NCBI GenBank assembly: GCA_037042915.1
Contig: CM073202.1
Span: 2,976,001 to 3,040,000, forward strand
Direction of reading: 5' to 3'
Length of the DNA: 64,000 nt
Source of the DNA: Auricularia sp. M13
Taxonomy: Eukaryota > Basidiomycota > Agaricomycetes > Auriculariales > Auriculariaceae
A model generated the notes under the pieces. The model searched no databases. It had not been told where the DNA came from and saw only the letters and a program-made list of their open reading frames with translations. Of the stretch, positions 10,701-21,901 are shown piece after piece (the stretch's first letter is position 1; every line of letters begins with the position of its first letter). Position numbers and translations under genes: made by a program.

Positions 10701-13700
10701 TCTTGAGGGACGTGTGTACCTGCCCAAGTTCCCGACTAGGGTCGACCCCGAAACCGGCCTCCGCGAGAGCATCAGTTTCTGTTCTCAGCAGCCGTGGTTG
10801 GAACACAGTGCGTCTTTTCAATGCTTGCTCCGCTTCCTTTATAGTGACGTTAATGTTGTTTTGTGACTTTATAGAGACTATCAGGGAGAACATCCTCTTC
10901 GGCTCTCCGTATGACAAGAAGCGCTACAACGCCGTTCTTTCGGCTTGTGCTCTCGTCCCCGACCTGAAAATGTGGGCCATGTCGTTACAATTTAACTAGC
11001 GTTGCTGATAATTTCGCGACAGCCTTGAGGATGGCGACCGCACTGAAATCGGCGAGAAGGGCATCTCGCTTTCCGGAGGACAGAAGGCCCGCGTTGCGCT
11101 CGCGCGCGCGATCTACGCCTCTAGCAAGACGGTCATCTTGGACGACGTCCTCTCCGCCGTGGACACGCACACGGCCTCGGTGCTCATCCGGCGCTGCTTC
11201 CTCGGCCCGTTGATGAAGGGCCGCACCCTCGTCCTCGTCACGCACCACATCGAGAGCATCATCCCGCACGCCGCGTTCATCGTGCGCATGGCCAACGGCA
11301 TCGTCGAGGCAAAAGGCACGCCCGAGGAACTGCGCGCGCGCGGCGACCTTAGCCCGTCGATTGGTGCGGGCGACAGCAAGAAGCTCCATGATGAAGATTT
11401 TGAGCCTGAGCCTGAGGACGAGACGCTCGATGTGGATGAGGGCAAGGAGGCCAAGAAGCTCGTCGATAAGGAGACGAAGGCCAGCGGTAGCGTCAAAGTC
11501 AACGTCTACTTAATCTGTGCGTGTCCTCGTCGCGGTTGGGCTTCGATGGGAATGCTGACGAACCCGTGTCGTAGATTTGAAGGCGGCGGGATACTGGATC
11601 GTCTCGCTCTTGTTCCTCGTCGTGCTTCTGCAGCGTAGCAGTGCGTTCCTCGTCCTTGCCAGAGGTCACCGTCTGACCTTCCGCCACCAGTGGACCTTGT
11701 TCAGAAGATCTGGATTAAGACGTGGAGCGAAAGCTACGAGAGCTTCCCAAACCACAGGTCGCCCTTCAACTTCCCGTCGGCGACGCAGAACCCGCTGCCG
11801 TATATCGCAGTTTACATTGGCATCCGTGCGTCTGCTCGTCCATGCCGACAATTGTTTCATCTGATGATCATGCCAGAGTCGTTCAACGCAATTTGCTCGG
11901 TGGCGGCGCAGATTCCCAACATGTACAGCGCGCAGTTTGCTGCGCGCAAGCTTTACAAGGATATGTTGGAATCCGTGTTACGCTCGCCTATTCGCTGGTT
12001 CGACAAGACGCCTGCTGTAAGCCGCGTCTTCTCATTCGTGTCCTGGGCAACTGCTCACATGCTGGTATAGGGACGCATTCTCAATCGCTTTGCCAAAGAT
12101 ATCGACACCGTCGATACTGGCTTGTCGTACTACGTCTGGTCTCTCGGCGAGCAAGTCATATCGTTCATCATCGCCATCGTCGTCATTGCGTATGGTGTTC
12201 CGCCGTTCCTTATCGCTGCCGTTTTCCTTGGTTATCTGGTGAGTACGGCTATAGCTTCAAAAACATTCGGAGAGCTCATTCGTCTCGTATCTAGCACTTC
12301 TATGTTGCCAATGGTGTACGTACCTCGTTCTGCGTCGAAGACCACGTTCTGATTTGGATTGCGCTGCTGCTCAGTACATCAAAACTTCTCGGTGAGCTGC
12401 GTTCTTGCACGAGAAACAGTGCAATTTACTCACTTGACATCAGCGACCTCAATCGCCTGGAAAGCACGCTGCGCAGCCCAATTATCTCTGCCTTCGGCGA
12501 ACGTACGTGTTTTCGCCGCGAACGTCTGCGCGAGATGTTGACCTTTGACCATTTTGAATAGTTCTCGTCGGTGTCTCGACCGTGCGCGCTTTCGGCGCAG
12601 AGAGGCGCTTTATGCGCACTCTATTCGAGCGCCTCGATAAGTGCCAGGCGGCGTTCTACTACAGTACGTCTGGCTTGATTTTGGAGCGATCTACGACTCG
12701 CATGCTCATGACCTTCTGCAGCTTGGATGACGGTACGCCTTTCGAGTTGATTCATCTACTTTGCTAACTGAAGGCTGTACACAGAACTTCTGGCTGCGGT
12801 TCAGGTAGGCCGTTGACCCCGGGTCTTCTAGTACTTGGTAACCTGCTGACATTGACAACAGGTTCGGTATTCTGGGCGCCTTGACATTCTTCTGCACCAC
12901 CATGCTGGCCCTTACGATTGGCATCGAGTACGCATGTCGTTGTTGCTGACATATGCCTTGGGCTCATTCCGGGCAGAGCTGGACTCATGGCTATCGTCAT
13001 AACGCAAGCCCAGGCGATCATCGGTACCTTCTACTGGGGCATGCGCTCCTACGTTGAAGCAGAACAGGCCTTCAATGGCATCGGTATGGATAACAACGTC
13101 ATTCCCGTTCTAACTTCTCTCATTCCCATAATACAGAGCGCATTGCGGAATACATTGACCTGCCGTCAGGTATGTCCAGCCAGCTTTGCCATTTGCCCAT
13201 CACTCATGGCACGACATCCAGAGCCGCCGCGTGTCATGGACAAGCGTCCCCCGGCTGACTGGCCATCCGAGCAAGGCGGCATCGAGTTCGACGATGTCGT
13301 GATCAAGTACGCCCCCGACCTTGACCCAGTATTGAAGAACGTGTCCTTCAAAATCAATGCGCGCGAGAAGATTGGTCTGGTAGGCCGCACGGGATCGGGC
13401 AAGAGCACATTGGCGCTCTCGCTCTTCCGTTTCGTCGATCCAACGCATGGCACGATATCCATCGACGGCATTGACATCACGTCCATTGGTGTCGAAGACC
13501 TACGTTCGCGCTTGACGCTCATTCCTCAGGGTCAGCGCCGTTGCACTACGCAGTCTCGAGTGCGCTAACCCAACGATAGATGCGGTTCTCTTCAGGGGTA
13601 CAATCCGGGAGAACCTCGTAAGCACTTCGCAGGCACACTGTGTCTAGGAACTTACAATATTCTTAAGGATCCATTTAACGAGTACACGGACGCAGAATGC

Positions 13701-14417
13701 TTGGATGTCCTGCGCGCCGTGCAACTGCCCGTCGACGAGCCCGATGAAACTGCCGTCTCCTCGGGCGGCTCGACCATCGTTGCGTCTGGCACGTCGACTC
13801 CACGACCAGATGCCGGCTCTAAGATCATCGTCACGCTCGAGTCCCAAGTTACGGAGGGCGGTAACAACTGGTCCGCTGGCCAAAGGCATGTCTTTGTCAG
13901 CCTCTGCCTGGTGCCTTTGCTGATAGCCATTGTAGACAATTGCTTGCGATGGCCCGCGCGTGCGTAGCACACCATGTTCAAAGAAGTTTGCGTGCTAACA
14001 CATGCTCCAGTCTCTTGCGCAAAACGCGCACCATTGTGCTCGATGAGTCGACGGCCTCGGTCGACTTCGATACCGACAAGAAGTGCGTCGTGCACGCAGG
14101 ATCGCTCATCTCTGACAAATTTTCTGCAGGATCCAACACGCCATTCGCGAGGGATTCAAGGACGGAATCATGATCATCATCGCACATAGGTGGGTGTCGC
14201 CGTAGTTGGCGCTGAAACACATTGACGTTTCTGTAGATTGCATACCATCATCGAGTGCGACCGGATTATGGTGCTAGATGCTGGCCAGGTGGTCGAGTTC
14301 GACACACCTCTGAACCTGATCGAGACCAAGGGCGGCGTGTTCCGCAGCATGTGCGAGAAGAGCGACAGCTTCGACGCTCTGCACGCGGCTGCGAAGAATG
14401 CAGCGAAGTCCACATAG
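7785..14417 (+). CDS. Full-length ABC transporter, subfamily C (Yor1/MRP-type)
   Basis: ATP-driven multidrug or organic-anion exporter of the plasma or vacuolar membrane (family knowledge; substrate unknown). Order: an N-terminal hydrophobic stretch (about 7785-7904), an acidic linker, TMD1 (about 8230-10140), NBD1 (10590-11330), TMD2 (11580-13130) and NBD2 (13230-14400). NBD1 has Walker [10 protein letters not shown], signature LSGGQ and Walker [15 protein letters not shown]2 has Walker [10 protein letters not shown], signature WSAGQRQ, Walker [13 protein letters not shown] and switch His in IIIAHR, so both sites look competent. A Lys-rich insert ([17 protein letters not shown], about 9345-9400) lies in the first transmembrane domain. 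One intron (13886-13935) has a GC-AG boundary. The join between the first exon (ATG 7785) and the exon starting near 7944 does not keep frame with any canonical splice pair I can find. Translation may instead start at ATG 7944, or an indel may be present. Confidence 0.92.
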
Positions 14418-14561
14418 CGCTGATGCAACACCCCGAGAGTTGTACTGCTGCTGGAGGTTGGATGCTATGTTTGTTGCCATATGCTCCACGGTTTGTTGTG
14501 TCTGATAGATAACATCACTAATACATACCCGACTTGCGCTTCCTCTGGCAATTTGCCACTG

Positions 14562-15291
14562 ATGACTGTACAGGGGCACCATCTCCTGGGCCGTGGCAGA
14601 CAGGGTCGGGCGTCAAATACGTCAACGGCCGGTATTTCAAGCTGCCTTCAGGGTCACTAGACACACGTCTGCCCGCTGCCACCATCGTTCTTCCCCATGC
14701 GTTCACAAAGGATTTTCCGCTCAATACTAGGCTCATAACCGCGCCCGAGGACGGCGCAGTACTCTATATTGTCAGTACGCCACTGCTGAACAGACGCTGG
14801 ACTACTACAGTCATTCGCTGGGAAGGTGGCACGATACGCCGGGCTGGTCAGATCGCATGGGGTGTATTACGGCGGCCAACTAAACTGTGGATCGGGACCC
14901 AGGAGTGGATGCTCGATGATTTCCTCAGGAAGCCCCGATGGTACAAAGGGTGTGATAACTATCTTTCTTTCTCCTCAATCATTATGTGAAGCACAACCCT
15001 GGACAGGCAGTGGATCTTTGACATTGGACCACGGAAATTCGTCTGGAGGGATTCGATGCTTCCTTTCGCTCGAGTCAAGGTAGTTACCGCGATTCAAATG
15101 TTGTCATAGTGCTCAGTGGCGCGCAGCTTATCGAAGTCGACACGGAAGCAGTGGTGGCCTATTTAACTCACCCGTTTCTCGGCCCTCCGACGCTCTCAGT
15201 CGACGAGACGAGGGTAAATGCCCTAGAAGTCGATACGCTCGTAATCACGGCCATTATCATCGAGCACTGGAGACACATGCGACGCTCTTAA
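14562..15291 (+). CDS. DUF6593-type protein (start and one join unclear)
   Basis: DUF6593 proteins are small basidiomycete proteins of unknown function. Conserved pieces are readable in order: PLNTRLITAPEDGAVLYIVS, then TPLLNRRWTTTVIRWEGG, then IAWGVLRRPTKLWIGTQEW, the middle strand WIFDIGPRKFVW, and the C-terminal VDTLVITAIIIEHWRHMRR, ending at the stop at 15291. One intron is clear: 14950 to 15017, GTGTGATAAC to CTGGACAG. No ATG lies in frame upstream of PLNTRLI, so the first exon is not resolved; the ATG at 14562 is only a placeholder. Between FVWRDSM and EGFDASFRSSQGSYRD the frame changes near 15040-15060 without an intron-sized gap. That suggests an indel, a sequencing error or a decaying gene. 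The family call is firmer than the model. Confidence 0.55.
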
Positions 15292-15394
15292 GGAGCTCTT
15301 CTTGGCTCCGTGCTGGCGATTGGTGTATATAGACTATAGCAACATTTGATTTCGGTACAGAGCTGTCAAATACAACTGTTGGAGAGAGCCGCCT

Positions 15395-16582
15395 TTACTT
15401 CTTGAGGTAGCTGGTCCACCATTCTTCAAACCCGTTGTAGCCCAAGCCGCCTTCGATGCCGAGAAGCTCAGTCTCGGATGTGCTCAGTTGCGAGTCACGA
15501 GGACGAGTCGTTGCTGCCTCCCCTTTTGGCGGCTCTGCGTCTGGGATGATATGGTCGTGCGGGAGACCCAGGATCTTGGCGAAGATGAGACAGATCTCAT
15601 ACTTGGTGAATGGCTCCCCAGCTGAGTAATGAATAATAGGCGGCAACGGCTTCTTCTCGTAACCTTGCGAAGCCAATTGAGCACACATCCATTGGAGATG
15701 GGACAAGAACTCACGAGCGAGCCGGACTAGGAAGTTCGCAATGTCGACTACGTTTGTTGGGTAACGGGTTGCAAAATGGTCCATCTTGTAAGTCTTGCCG
15801 GACTGGTCCTGTACGATATCGAGGAGGATGTTGATCGCCGAGTCTGAATTCTGCGGCGCAGGGCCATAGAGGACAGGAACGCGCAGGATGATGTTCTGAG
15901 CTCCAGGAACCGCGAGAACAGCCAATTCTCCTTCCAATTTAGTCTTGCCGTATAGCTGGAGTGGGTTCGTCGGTGACGACGGTGTGTACGGGGGATTTGT
16001 TCTGCGACCTTGTTATCGAAGAGTTCGGGGACGAAGATCAACCCTACCCGTCGAAAACGTAGTCTGGAGACGATGAGATTATCTTCTTCAAGCTTATGGG
16101 GTACTAACCAGTTGAGATGTAGACAAGAACGAAAGAGTGCTTCGCGGATAACTCGGCGAGGAATCCCGGTACGCTGGCGTTCACCTATAGCGTCGCTGAG
16201 TCAATAGCGTGGATTAGAATGATTAAAATGTTCACCTCGCGGGTGCCTTCTGGATTCTGAGTGACATTCATTCAATCATTATTTTTGGAGGAAAAGCCTG
16301 CCCACCTTCTCTGCCACATCGGGCCGTCGCTCGGCAGCACAGTGAATCACCCCTGACGCGTATTAGACCATAATACTGAGTTCGTATCCCTTAGAACCTA
16401 CAGTTAGGCTTGATCTGAAGAATCAGCTCTTCCGTCGCCTGCCTATTCAGCAAATTCAGCTTCTTGAGGTCGCCGCTGGCCCGGGTATGAGCAAGGCCAG
16501 TAACCTCATGGCCGTTCTTCTTGAACGCTTCGACCACGGCCGAGCCAAGGACTCCAGATGCACCGGTGACAATGACGCGCAT
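15395..16582 (-). CDS. NAD(P)-binding RmlD/MAT2B-like protein (methionine adenosyltransferase beta-subunit type)
   Basis: Short-chain reductase-fold protein. In animals this family is the regulatory subunit of methionine adenosyltransferase; in fungi the role is less clear. Exon 1 starts MRVIVTGASGVLGSAVVEAF, with the Rossmann GxxGxxG motif, and reads to QIKPNC. Next come VIHCAAERRPDVAEK (16295-16345 region) and QNPEGTRE. After these is a strand rich in V/I ending YISTDYVFDG, with the Tyr of the SDR site near the YGKTKLEGE motif (about 15935-15955). The C-terminal part reads LRVPVLYGPAP, MDHFATRYPTNVVDIANF, HYSAGEPFTKYEI and RPRDSQLSTSETELLG, ending TSYLKK. These are the signature blocks of MAT2B homologues. 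An intron probably lies at 15715-15661 (after VRLAR). Head-to-head with ARV1, with only 84 bp between the start codons. Confidence 0.85.
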
Positions 16583-16666
16583 GACGGTCAGAAAGCAAGT
16601 CGCGATCGGGCCGGCTGTTTCCGCATCTTGTTCTCGACCATTTCGTTTCTCCGTGCTGCCTCCGTC

Positions 16667-17931
16667 ATGCCGCTATGCATCACCTGCGCAAAGTATATGG
16701 AGTTTCTATATACAGTCTATGACTCTGGGGAGAATCTACGGCTGGAGCTCTGCGTAAGGTCTCCGATAATCGACCTTCTGAATAAAATCTAATCTTCGAC
16801 AAGCCGGCATGCAAGACCTTTGCAGACCCTTACGTGGAACACGAAGGTCTCATAGTATTACTGGATCTTATGCTCCTCAAAATTGGAGCTTATCGACATT
16901 TGCTGTTCAACCGCGGCTCGACGCCAAGACGCGAAGGAATATCGAAGAGCTTGGTAGTGGAAGATGGTCAAAGCCCTAAGGTTTTCATTTTTACCGCTGC
17001 GCGGATCCCAGAAGCTCAACCATTTTATCAGGAAAGATGGAAGAAAACGCTGAACTTGGCTATTCCGATGGTCATTGTGGACTCTTGTGCGCCCAGACTC
17101 ACTCAGTCTCACGTGTACAGCTCATTTAAAACATACGAACATAGATGTGCGGTGGTCCCAGCTGCACCTTCCACTTTCTACGGACCGGGAACCCCACACT
17201 CCGAGCGTTGACTGGTCGGAAGAGGCATCGAGCCTCGCTCGTGTCGTGGCTGGCTGCCTCATTGGTACGCCCAGACGTAATCATGATCAGCTCCCCGTTC
17301 GTTAACCAGGCAATAGAGACGATCGCGTTCCACCTTGGAGTCACAGTTGCATGTGCTCTAGTACTGATGCTGACGGACTATTGGAGTGCTCGGACCACTC
17401 AGGGTCCAAAACCTGTGTCGCGAGAATCAGGAGTTCGAAAAGAGTTCAGGTCAGCCCATCGTTGCGCACAACTAATAGTTTATTGATTCGCGGATGATAG
17501 ATTCTCGCACGTACCGCTGACATTGATCTATTCGTCGGTGACAAAGCTTTTCCTGCTGTTCCTGCTCTCAATATGGCGCTCGACACCACCAACTTCCACT
17601 TCACATTCCTCCGGAGGAGCACTGCTCCTTCCAGATCTCCTCCTTTCCGTCTTTGACGAGAATACCTTGGACCGTACATGGGTTGTGCGCAACATTCTCG
17701 GTGGCATGGCCGCTGGCTTCGGGTTGCGCAGTAAGCAGATCTCACGCTCGGAGATCCTAGCTAATATACTGCTACAAAGTAATACTAGACTGCCACCCTA
17801 TTCTGACCATGCTCGTTGTGCTTATTGGTTGGACGGTGAAGACTGCGGTTGCGGCTACACTGGGGTCCTGGGTTGCTGGTCCAGAACGCAGTCGCATCGC
17901 GGAGACATGGTTGGCTTACTCCATTCCCTGA
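16667..17931 (+). CDS. ARV1: ARV1 homologue, ER lipid/sterol homeostasis protein
   Basis: Arv1 is an ER membrane protein needed for sterol distribution, sphingolipid balance and GPI-anchor synthesis. Exon 1 (16667-16753) encodes MPLCITCAKYMEFLYTVYDS and ends in Cys. Splicing to 16804 creates the second half of the zinc ribbon (CITC ... CPAC), followed by KTFADPYVEHEGLIVLLDL and KIGAYRHLLFNR, the diagnostic Arv1 homology domain. Further joins that keep frame: 16966 to 17012 (EDEAQPFYQERWKK) and a join giving VIVDSYVRWSQLH. The rest is hydrophobic: AIETIAFHLGVTVACALVLM, then FSHVPLTLIYSSVTKLFLLF, ending SRIAETWLAYSIP at the stop 17929-17931. The alternation of membrane segments and total length fit. 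Convergent with the lipase gene to its right. Divergent from the MAT2B-like gene, so the two probably share a promoter. Confidence 0.9.
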
Positions 17932-18071
17932 CCACGAAGAGCCTACCCAACACAACTCGCTTGGGACTCGTTCTTACCGCCACTGGAATACTACCCTTTA
18001 TGGCTACTCTGGTCGAGTGTTACATGCAACGATCGCTAAAGTGTCCATGCACTGTCCAAGTTGGCCTTCAT

Positions 18072-19355
18072 TCAAGCGACCTTGCAGTAGGCCTTGTTAT
18101 ACGGAATGTCGAAGTACTGTGTGGTATGTCAGCTGCGACGTTTAGGCTCCTTCCAATGCACCGTGGATTCACCTTGAAATGCGCCGCGTTGACAGTGTGG
18201 GTCTTGACGGAAATCGAGCATTTCTCATCCTCGCCGACGAGAAAGTCTCCACTTTCGCGGCACTGTTTCGTCGTGTTACTGCTCGGCGGGTCGCGGTAGT
18301 TCCAATACTCGACCGGGTGGTGTACGTAACCCTTGACATCGCTAGGAATAATCTTCGGGACACTTCAGGCACGGTTAATTCGGGATCAAAGGTTTGCCGT
18401 GACGCTCACCCGTCATTCGAGTGCACAACTGCAAGCGGCTCAGCGAAATGTATGTGGTACACAATTCCCTGACCAGGTACGAACCTCTGTACGTCAGGAA
18501 ACCCATCAACTCATCGACCAGGAACGCCCAGTTGAGATCGCCCGTCCTTGGTTGGCCATAGGTATATGTTTGGACCAGACTGTCCACGAGTCTAACCACG
18601 TGTACGCAACTCATGGCACGCGGACTCACTTGTCAAAGAAGACATAGCGAAACGTGACACCGGCCAGGGCTGCTAGTGAACCTCCCAAGTTGTGGCCGAC
18701 AGGAATGATGGCGTAGTGTGCGTGAGACCCGTTATTGGCGGCGAGCTGCGCCGTTAAGGTGTCCTGGATGCACTTGGATACGGAGTTATATGCGGCAAGG
18801 AAACCCTTGTGCACGAGCGGCGGAAACTGTCCATTGAACTTCGGGTATCCAGGTCCGGTCAGCTTGACGAGCTTGTTGTTCTTGAATGTCTTCGTGCCCG
18901 CGATGTTAGGACTTGTGCGGTATTAGCAGACTGAAGAACGAGGAGCTCAGTAGCTGCATCGCACCTTCCGCGGAAGGCCACGATGAACTCCTGTTTAAGG
19001 TCATCGCGTGCGATGTAGCCATGGGTATCCGTGGCCTTGTCCGAGAACTAGGAAACGTGAGAAGTGCACAGACGGAGAATGTAGGACGGAGAACGTACAG
19101 TTTTGACAAGATGCTGACCATTCGGACGGCTGCAAGAGTTCGAATAGGCGGAGGACGCGTACTTGAAGTGATAGACTATTTGATTGTAGTATTCTATGCA
19201 ACGCTGTCCTTGAGATGCCCGCGCGTGTAGTATCTCCGCGACTTACTCTGTTGCAAAGGTACGCGCTTCTCGAAGCTCGTATCAATGGTGTTCATTGGAG
19301 AGCCTGCAACGGCGATGAGCGCCATGGCAAGTGCGATCAGGCGGATGGTGAACAT
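18072..19355 (-). CDS. Secreted class 3 lipase-like protein with GHNLGG in place of GHSLGG
   Basis: Alpha/beta-hydrolase of the fungal lipase class 3 family, which hydrolyses triacylglycerol or feruloyl esters outside the cell. A signal peptide is clear (MFTIRLIALAMALIAVAGSP). Landmarks: YIARDDLKQEFIVAFRG (oxyanion region), FPPLVHKGFLAAYNSV, the elbow HYAIIPVGHNLGGSLAALAG, YTYGQPRTGDLNWAFLV, the acid loop VHSNDGVPKIIPS, the His region GYVHHPVEYWNY, and the C-terminus VNAAHFKYFDIPYNKAYC. The stop is at 18072-18074. The catalytic Ser codon position (18689-18691) reads AAC, Asn; one G-to-A change from AGC would explain it. Asp and His are still present. All exon joins work, so the rest of the gene is intact. 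The product may be inactive, or act as a binding protein, or the base may be an error. Confidence 0.85.
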
Positions 19356-19764
19356 GGAGAGACAAGTTCAAGCAGTCGTTTTGCGTTTGCATGATGGCCC
19401 TAAAGACCGGGCAGGAAGCGCTAGAGCCGCCTTCTGTCCGCTACTACAACGTGACAGATGATCGATGATCCCGCGGGGCATGCGTGCCTGTGAAACAAAT
19501 ACACATCTTGCCCGAACGTAATCCATTATCCAGGCGCGTGTCGACTCAGAAATTCTGATCCCATACGATAAATATCGACATCAATAAGTATCACCCAGTT
19601 AGAACTGCTTTTTGTCATTTCCTAAGGGCGGCATCGGGAAAGTATTGTGCATCTGAGGCGGATAAACTTTAGAAGTGAGTGCATCTAGACTTTACACAGT
19701 GATAAATACAGTCGATCGCGTGACATGCAAGAGCATAGTGGGAACTATGCCTTCAACAGTTCGA

Positions 19765-21071
19765 CTACAATCTATGAGAGCTTCGGTGGCCGATAGATGC
19801 ACCACTAGCTGACTTGCGTCGATGAACGGACGCTGAATTATTGGCAGGAGCATCCGCCTCTGTGGAAGCTGCGGCCACAGAAGCTTTCTTGCTGACGAAA
19901 ATGTCGGTTTGCGCGCCTACAGGTGTGAGCAATGTCACCGGATTCAATCCAACAGTAGCGCAGTGTGAGACGCACCTGGTTTGAAGCCGACCTTGGAGTT
20001 GTAGCCCGGGCTGGCCCATTGTCCGTCCTTCTGTTTGGTGCCGGGGGCGACTACGATGTTATTTCCCGTCGCCTGGTATATCGCGAGCAGTTGCTTGGGG
20101 CCCTTGACGCACGCCGACGGATTACCCTCGCACCAGGCCGGCGGCTTTGGCGCGGCGACCGCGCGTGCCGTTTTCTTCGCGTTCGTGACCTTGCAGCGGA
20201 ATGCATTCATGTACATGTTCGACTATTCAGAGGCTTCGACAGCCTGTCCGCCACGGAGAGAAATAGAGCGTACCAGGCCGCAATGGTTGGGGACCCATCC
20301 CCAGGCGCAAAGGCATCCACCCGCAGGGCATGCTGGAAGATTTGGCACCGAGTATGTCGCTAAGCGTCTGTAAGGGGAGCTGCGGGCGTGGAGTCAGTCC
20401 GCACCGCAAAATCAGCAAATGTCGCTCACTTCGGCAGAATGCTGAACACCGTAAAATCCGCAAGTGTAACGGCGTTGATGTTGCCGTTGCCCTTGTACGA
20501 GATGGCGAAAGCAGTGCCAGCGGCGTCAGCCTTCCCATGAGTGTGCAGGTTAGGAGAGCCAAGACATCCGGGGGAGCTGGGAGGGAATGCGGGATCGAGT
20601 ATATTGCTGTTCCAGTCTGGCGGATGAATCTCTCCGTCTGGCCAGAGGGTAGCCTTGAGCCCGTCGTACGAAAGCGTCGTGACACCGCGATTCCCGGCGA
20701 GCTCGACTGTGAACTTGCCGTTCGCGGGCCTGTCAGACGTCCCTCGTATTCAATGTGGCTGCGACAAGATAGGAGAGTAAGAGCGCGTACACGTTGAGAA
20801 ATTCGCCCTTCGGGGGCGGGTAGGATCTGCATTGACCGTGCATGAACCAGTCCTTGGTTGTCAGATTCCAGAGTGGCCAAGCCGGGTATGCAGCGTTGGG
20901 TACATCAACCTTACTCAAACCCTGCAAGCCCAGACGAATAATTAGCATGTGAATAAAGAGACAGGTGAAAAGACTGACATTTTTGCAGTACATTCCCTTG
21001 GACCAAGCGGTGATGTGCGCCCGTGCACCGGCAAAGAACGCGAAAACGGCGAGAATCACAATCGTCGACAT
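19765..21071 (-). CDS. AA14-like lytic polysaccharide monooxygenase (secreted)
   Basis: AA14 enzymes are copper monooxygenases that cut xylan on cellulose surfaces; most are from wood-decay basidiomycetes. A signal peptide ([18 protein letters not shown]) is followed by His, the expected N-terminal copper-brace residue, then [12 protein letters not shown]. Exons join to read [18 protein letters not shown] (second candidate His), [150 protein letters not shown] and a Ser/Ala-rich tail ending at 19765. The [10 protein letters not shown]..CG block and the PGYN...GAQxDIF end are typical of this family as I remember it. Substrate is inferred only. The next gene downstream on the same strand is the lipase, which suggests a neighbourhood of secreted enzymes. 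Confidence 0.75.
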
Positions 21072-21170
21072 GGTGGGCACGCGGTGCAAGCGTCACCATC
21101 AAACGTGCTCCTGGGTATATAACCTCAGAGCATAAATGCCCGCGCGGTCCGCGGGAACAAGGGAGCGATC

Positions 21171-21497
21171 CTATCCTTCGCATTGTCCGAGACGCCGATC
21201 AACCTTATTTCCGCCACACTGCCTGTGTGGCATGCCCAGTGACGTGCTAACTGCGAAGGGGTTGAAGTAATCGAACGGGACGAGGTTGGCGAGCTTGGCC
21301 GTCATCGAGCGAGAGAGGGAGAGCGGGATATCGCGTCGGGTTCGTTGCAGAACTGACTGAGCATTGATAAAGCTAGTGGGGGGCATTTGCGCGATCCTGA
21401 ATCCGCACAGGAAAGCATCAGGAAATTTGCGCTCCGTAGCCAAGAAGCGGCGCGTAGCATTGGCTACCGCTGGGATACCGGTTGAAAACTGAGTCAT
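21171..21497 (-). other. Unrecognised 108-codon reading frame upstream of the AA14-like gene
   Basis: A minus-strand frame with a true ATG (MTQFSTGIPAVANATRRFLA...) runs 108 codons without resemblance to a known family. It lies just upstream of the AA14-like gene on the same strand. It could be an independent small gene, a 5' exon fragment or chance. The remaining bases to 21901 are AT-richer and hold nothing I can support. Confidence 0.2.
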
Positions 21498-21901
21498 GCC
21501 CAGCCGACGCGTTTTTGTGGAAATTTCAGGCTATGGGCAGAGCACGCAAAGTGCGGTGAAAAAAGATCCAGTGCGGTACAAGCTATCAGAGTCGAGCTGG
21601 ACTGCAGCGCGGTGGCAGCTTACAGGCGGCTGAGGACAACTTCAAGTTCGTCGGCTTGGGCCGGTTGACAACGATCATGAAGTCCTTATTAATATTTCAA
21701 CTTTGTAGAGGGATTTTGAGATAGAAACTACGAATACAAGAACACTTTGTAAGAGATGATTCGACAGGATGGGTATAACGGTGAGACAGATGACGTGGGC
21801 GATGGAAGGTGAATGGTCAAAGCCTAGTAGATGCCAAGAGCACTATGTAAAGTAGATGATGATGGAACCATAAATTGCAGATGCATGTGTGGGAGCGGAA
21901 T

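Noticed and set aside
17523-18299. 258-codon single-exon membrane protein on the plus strand
   Set aside because: Its first part is ARV1 exon sequence, but it then reads through introns and antisense to the lipase; the ARV1 frame stops at 17931.
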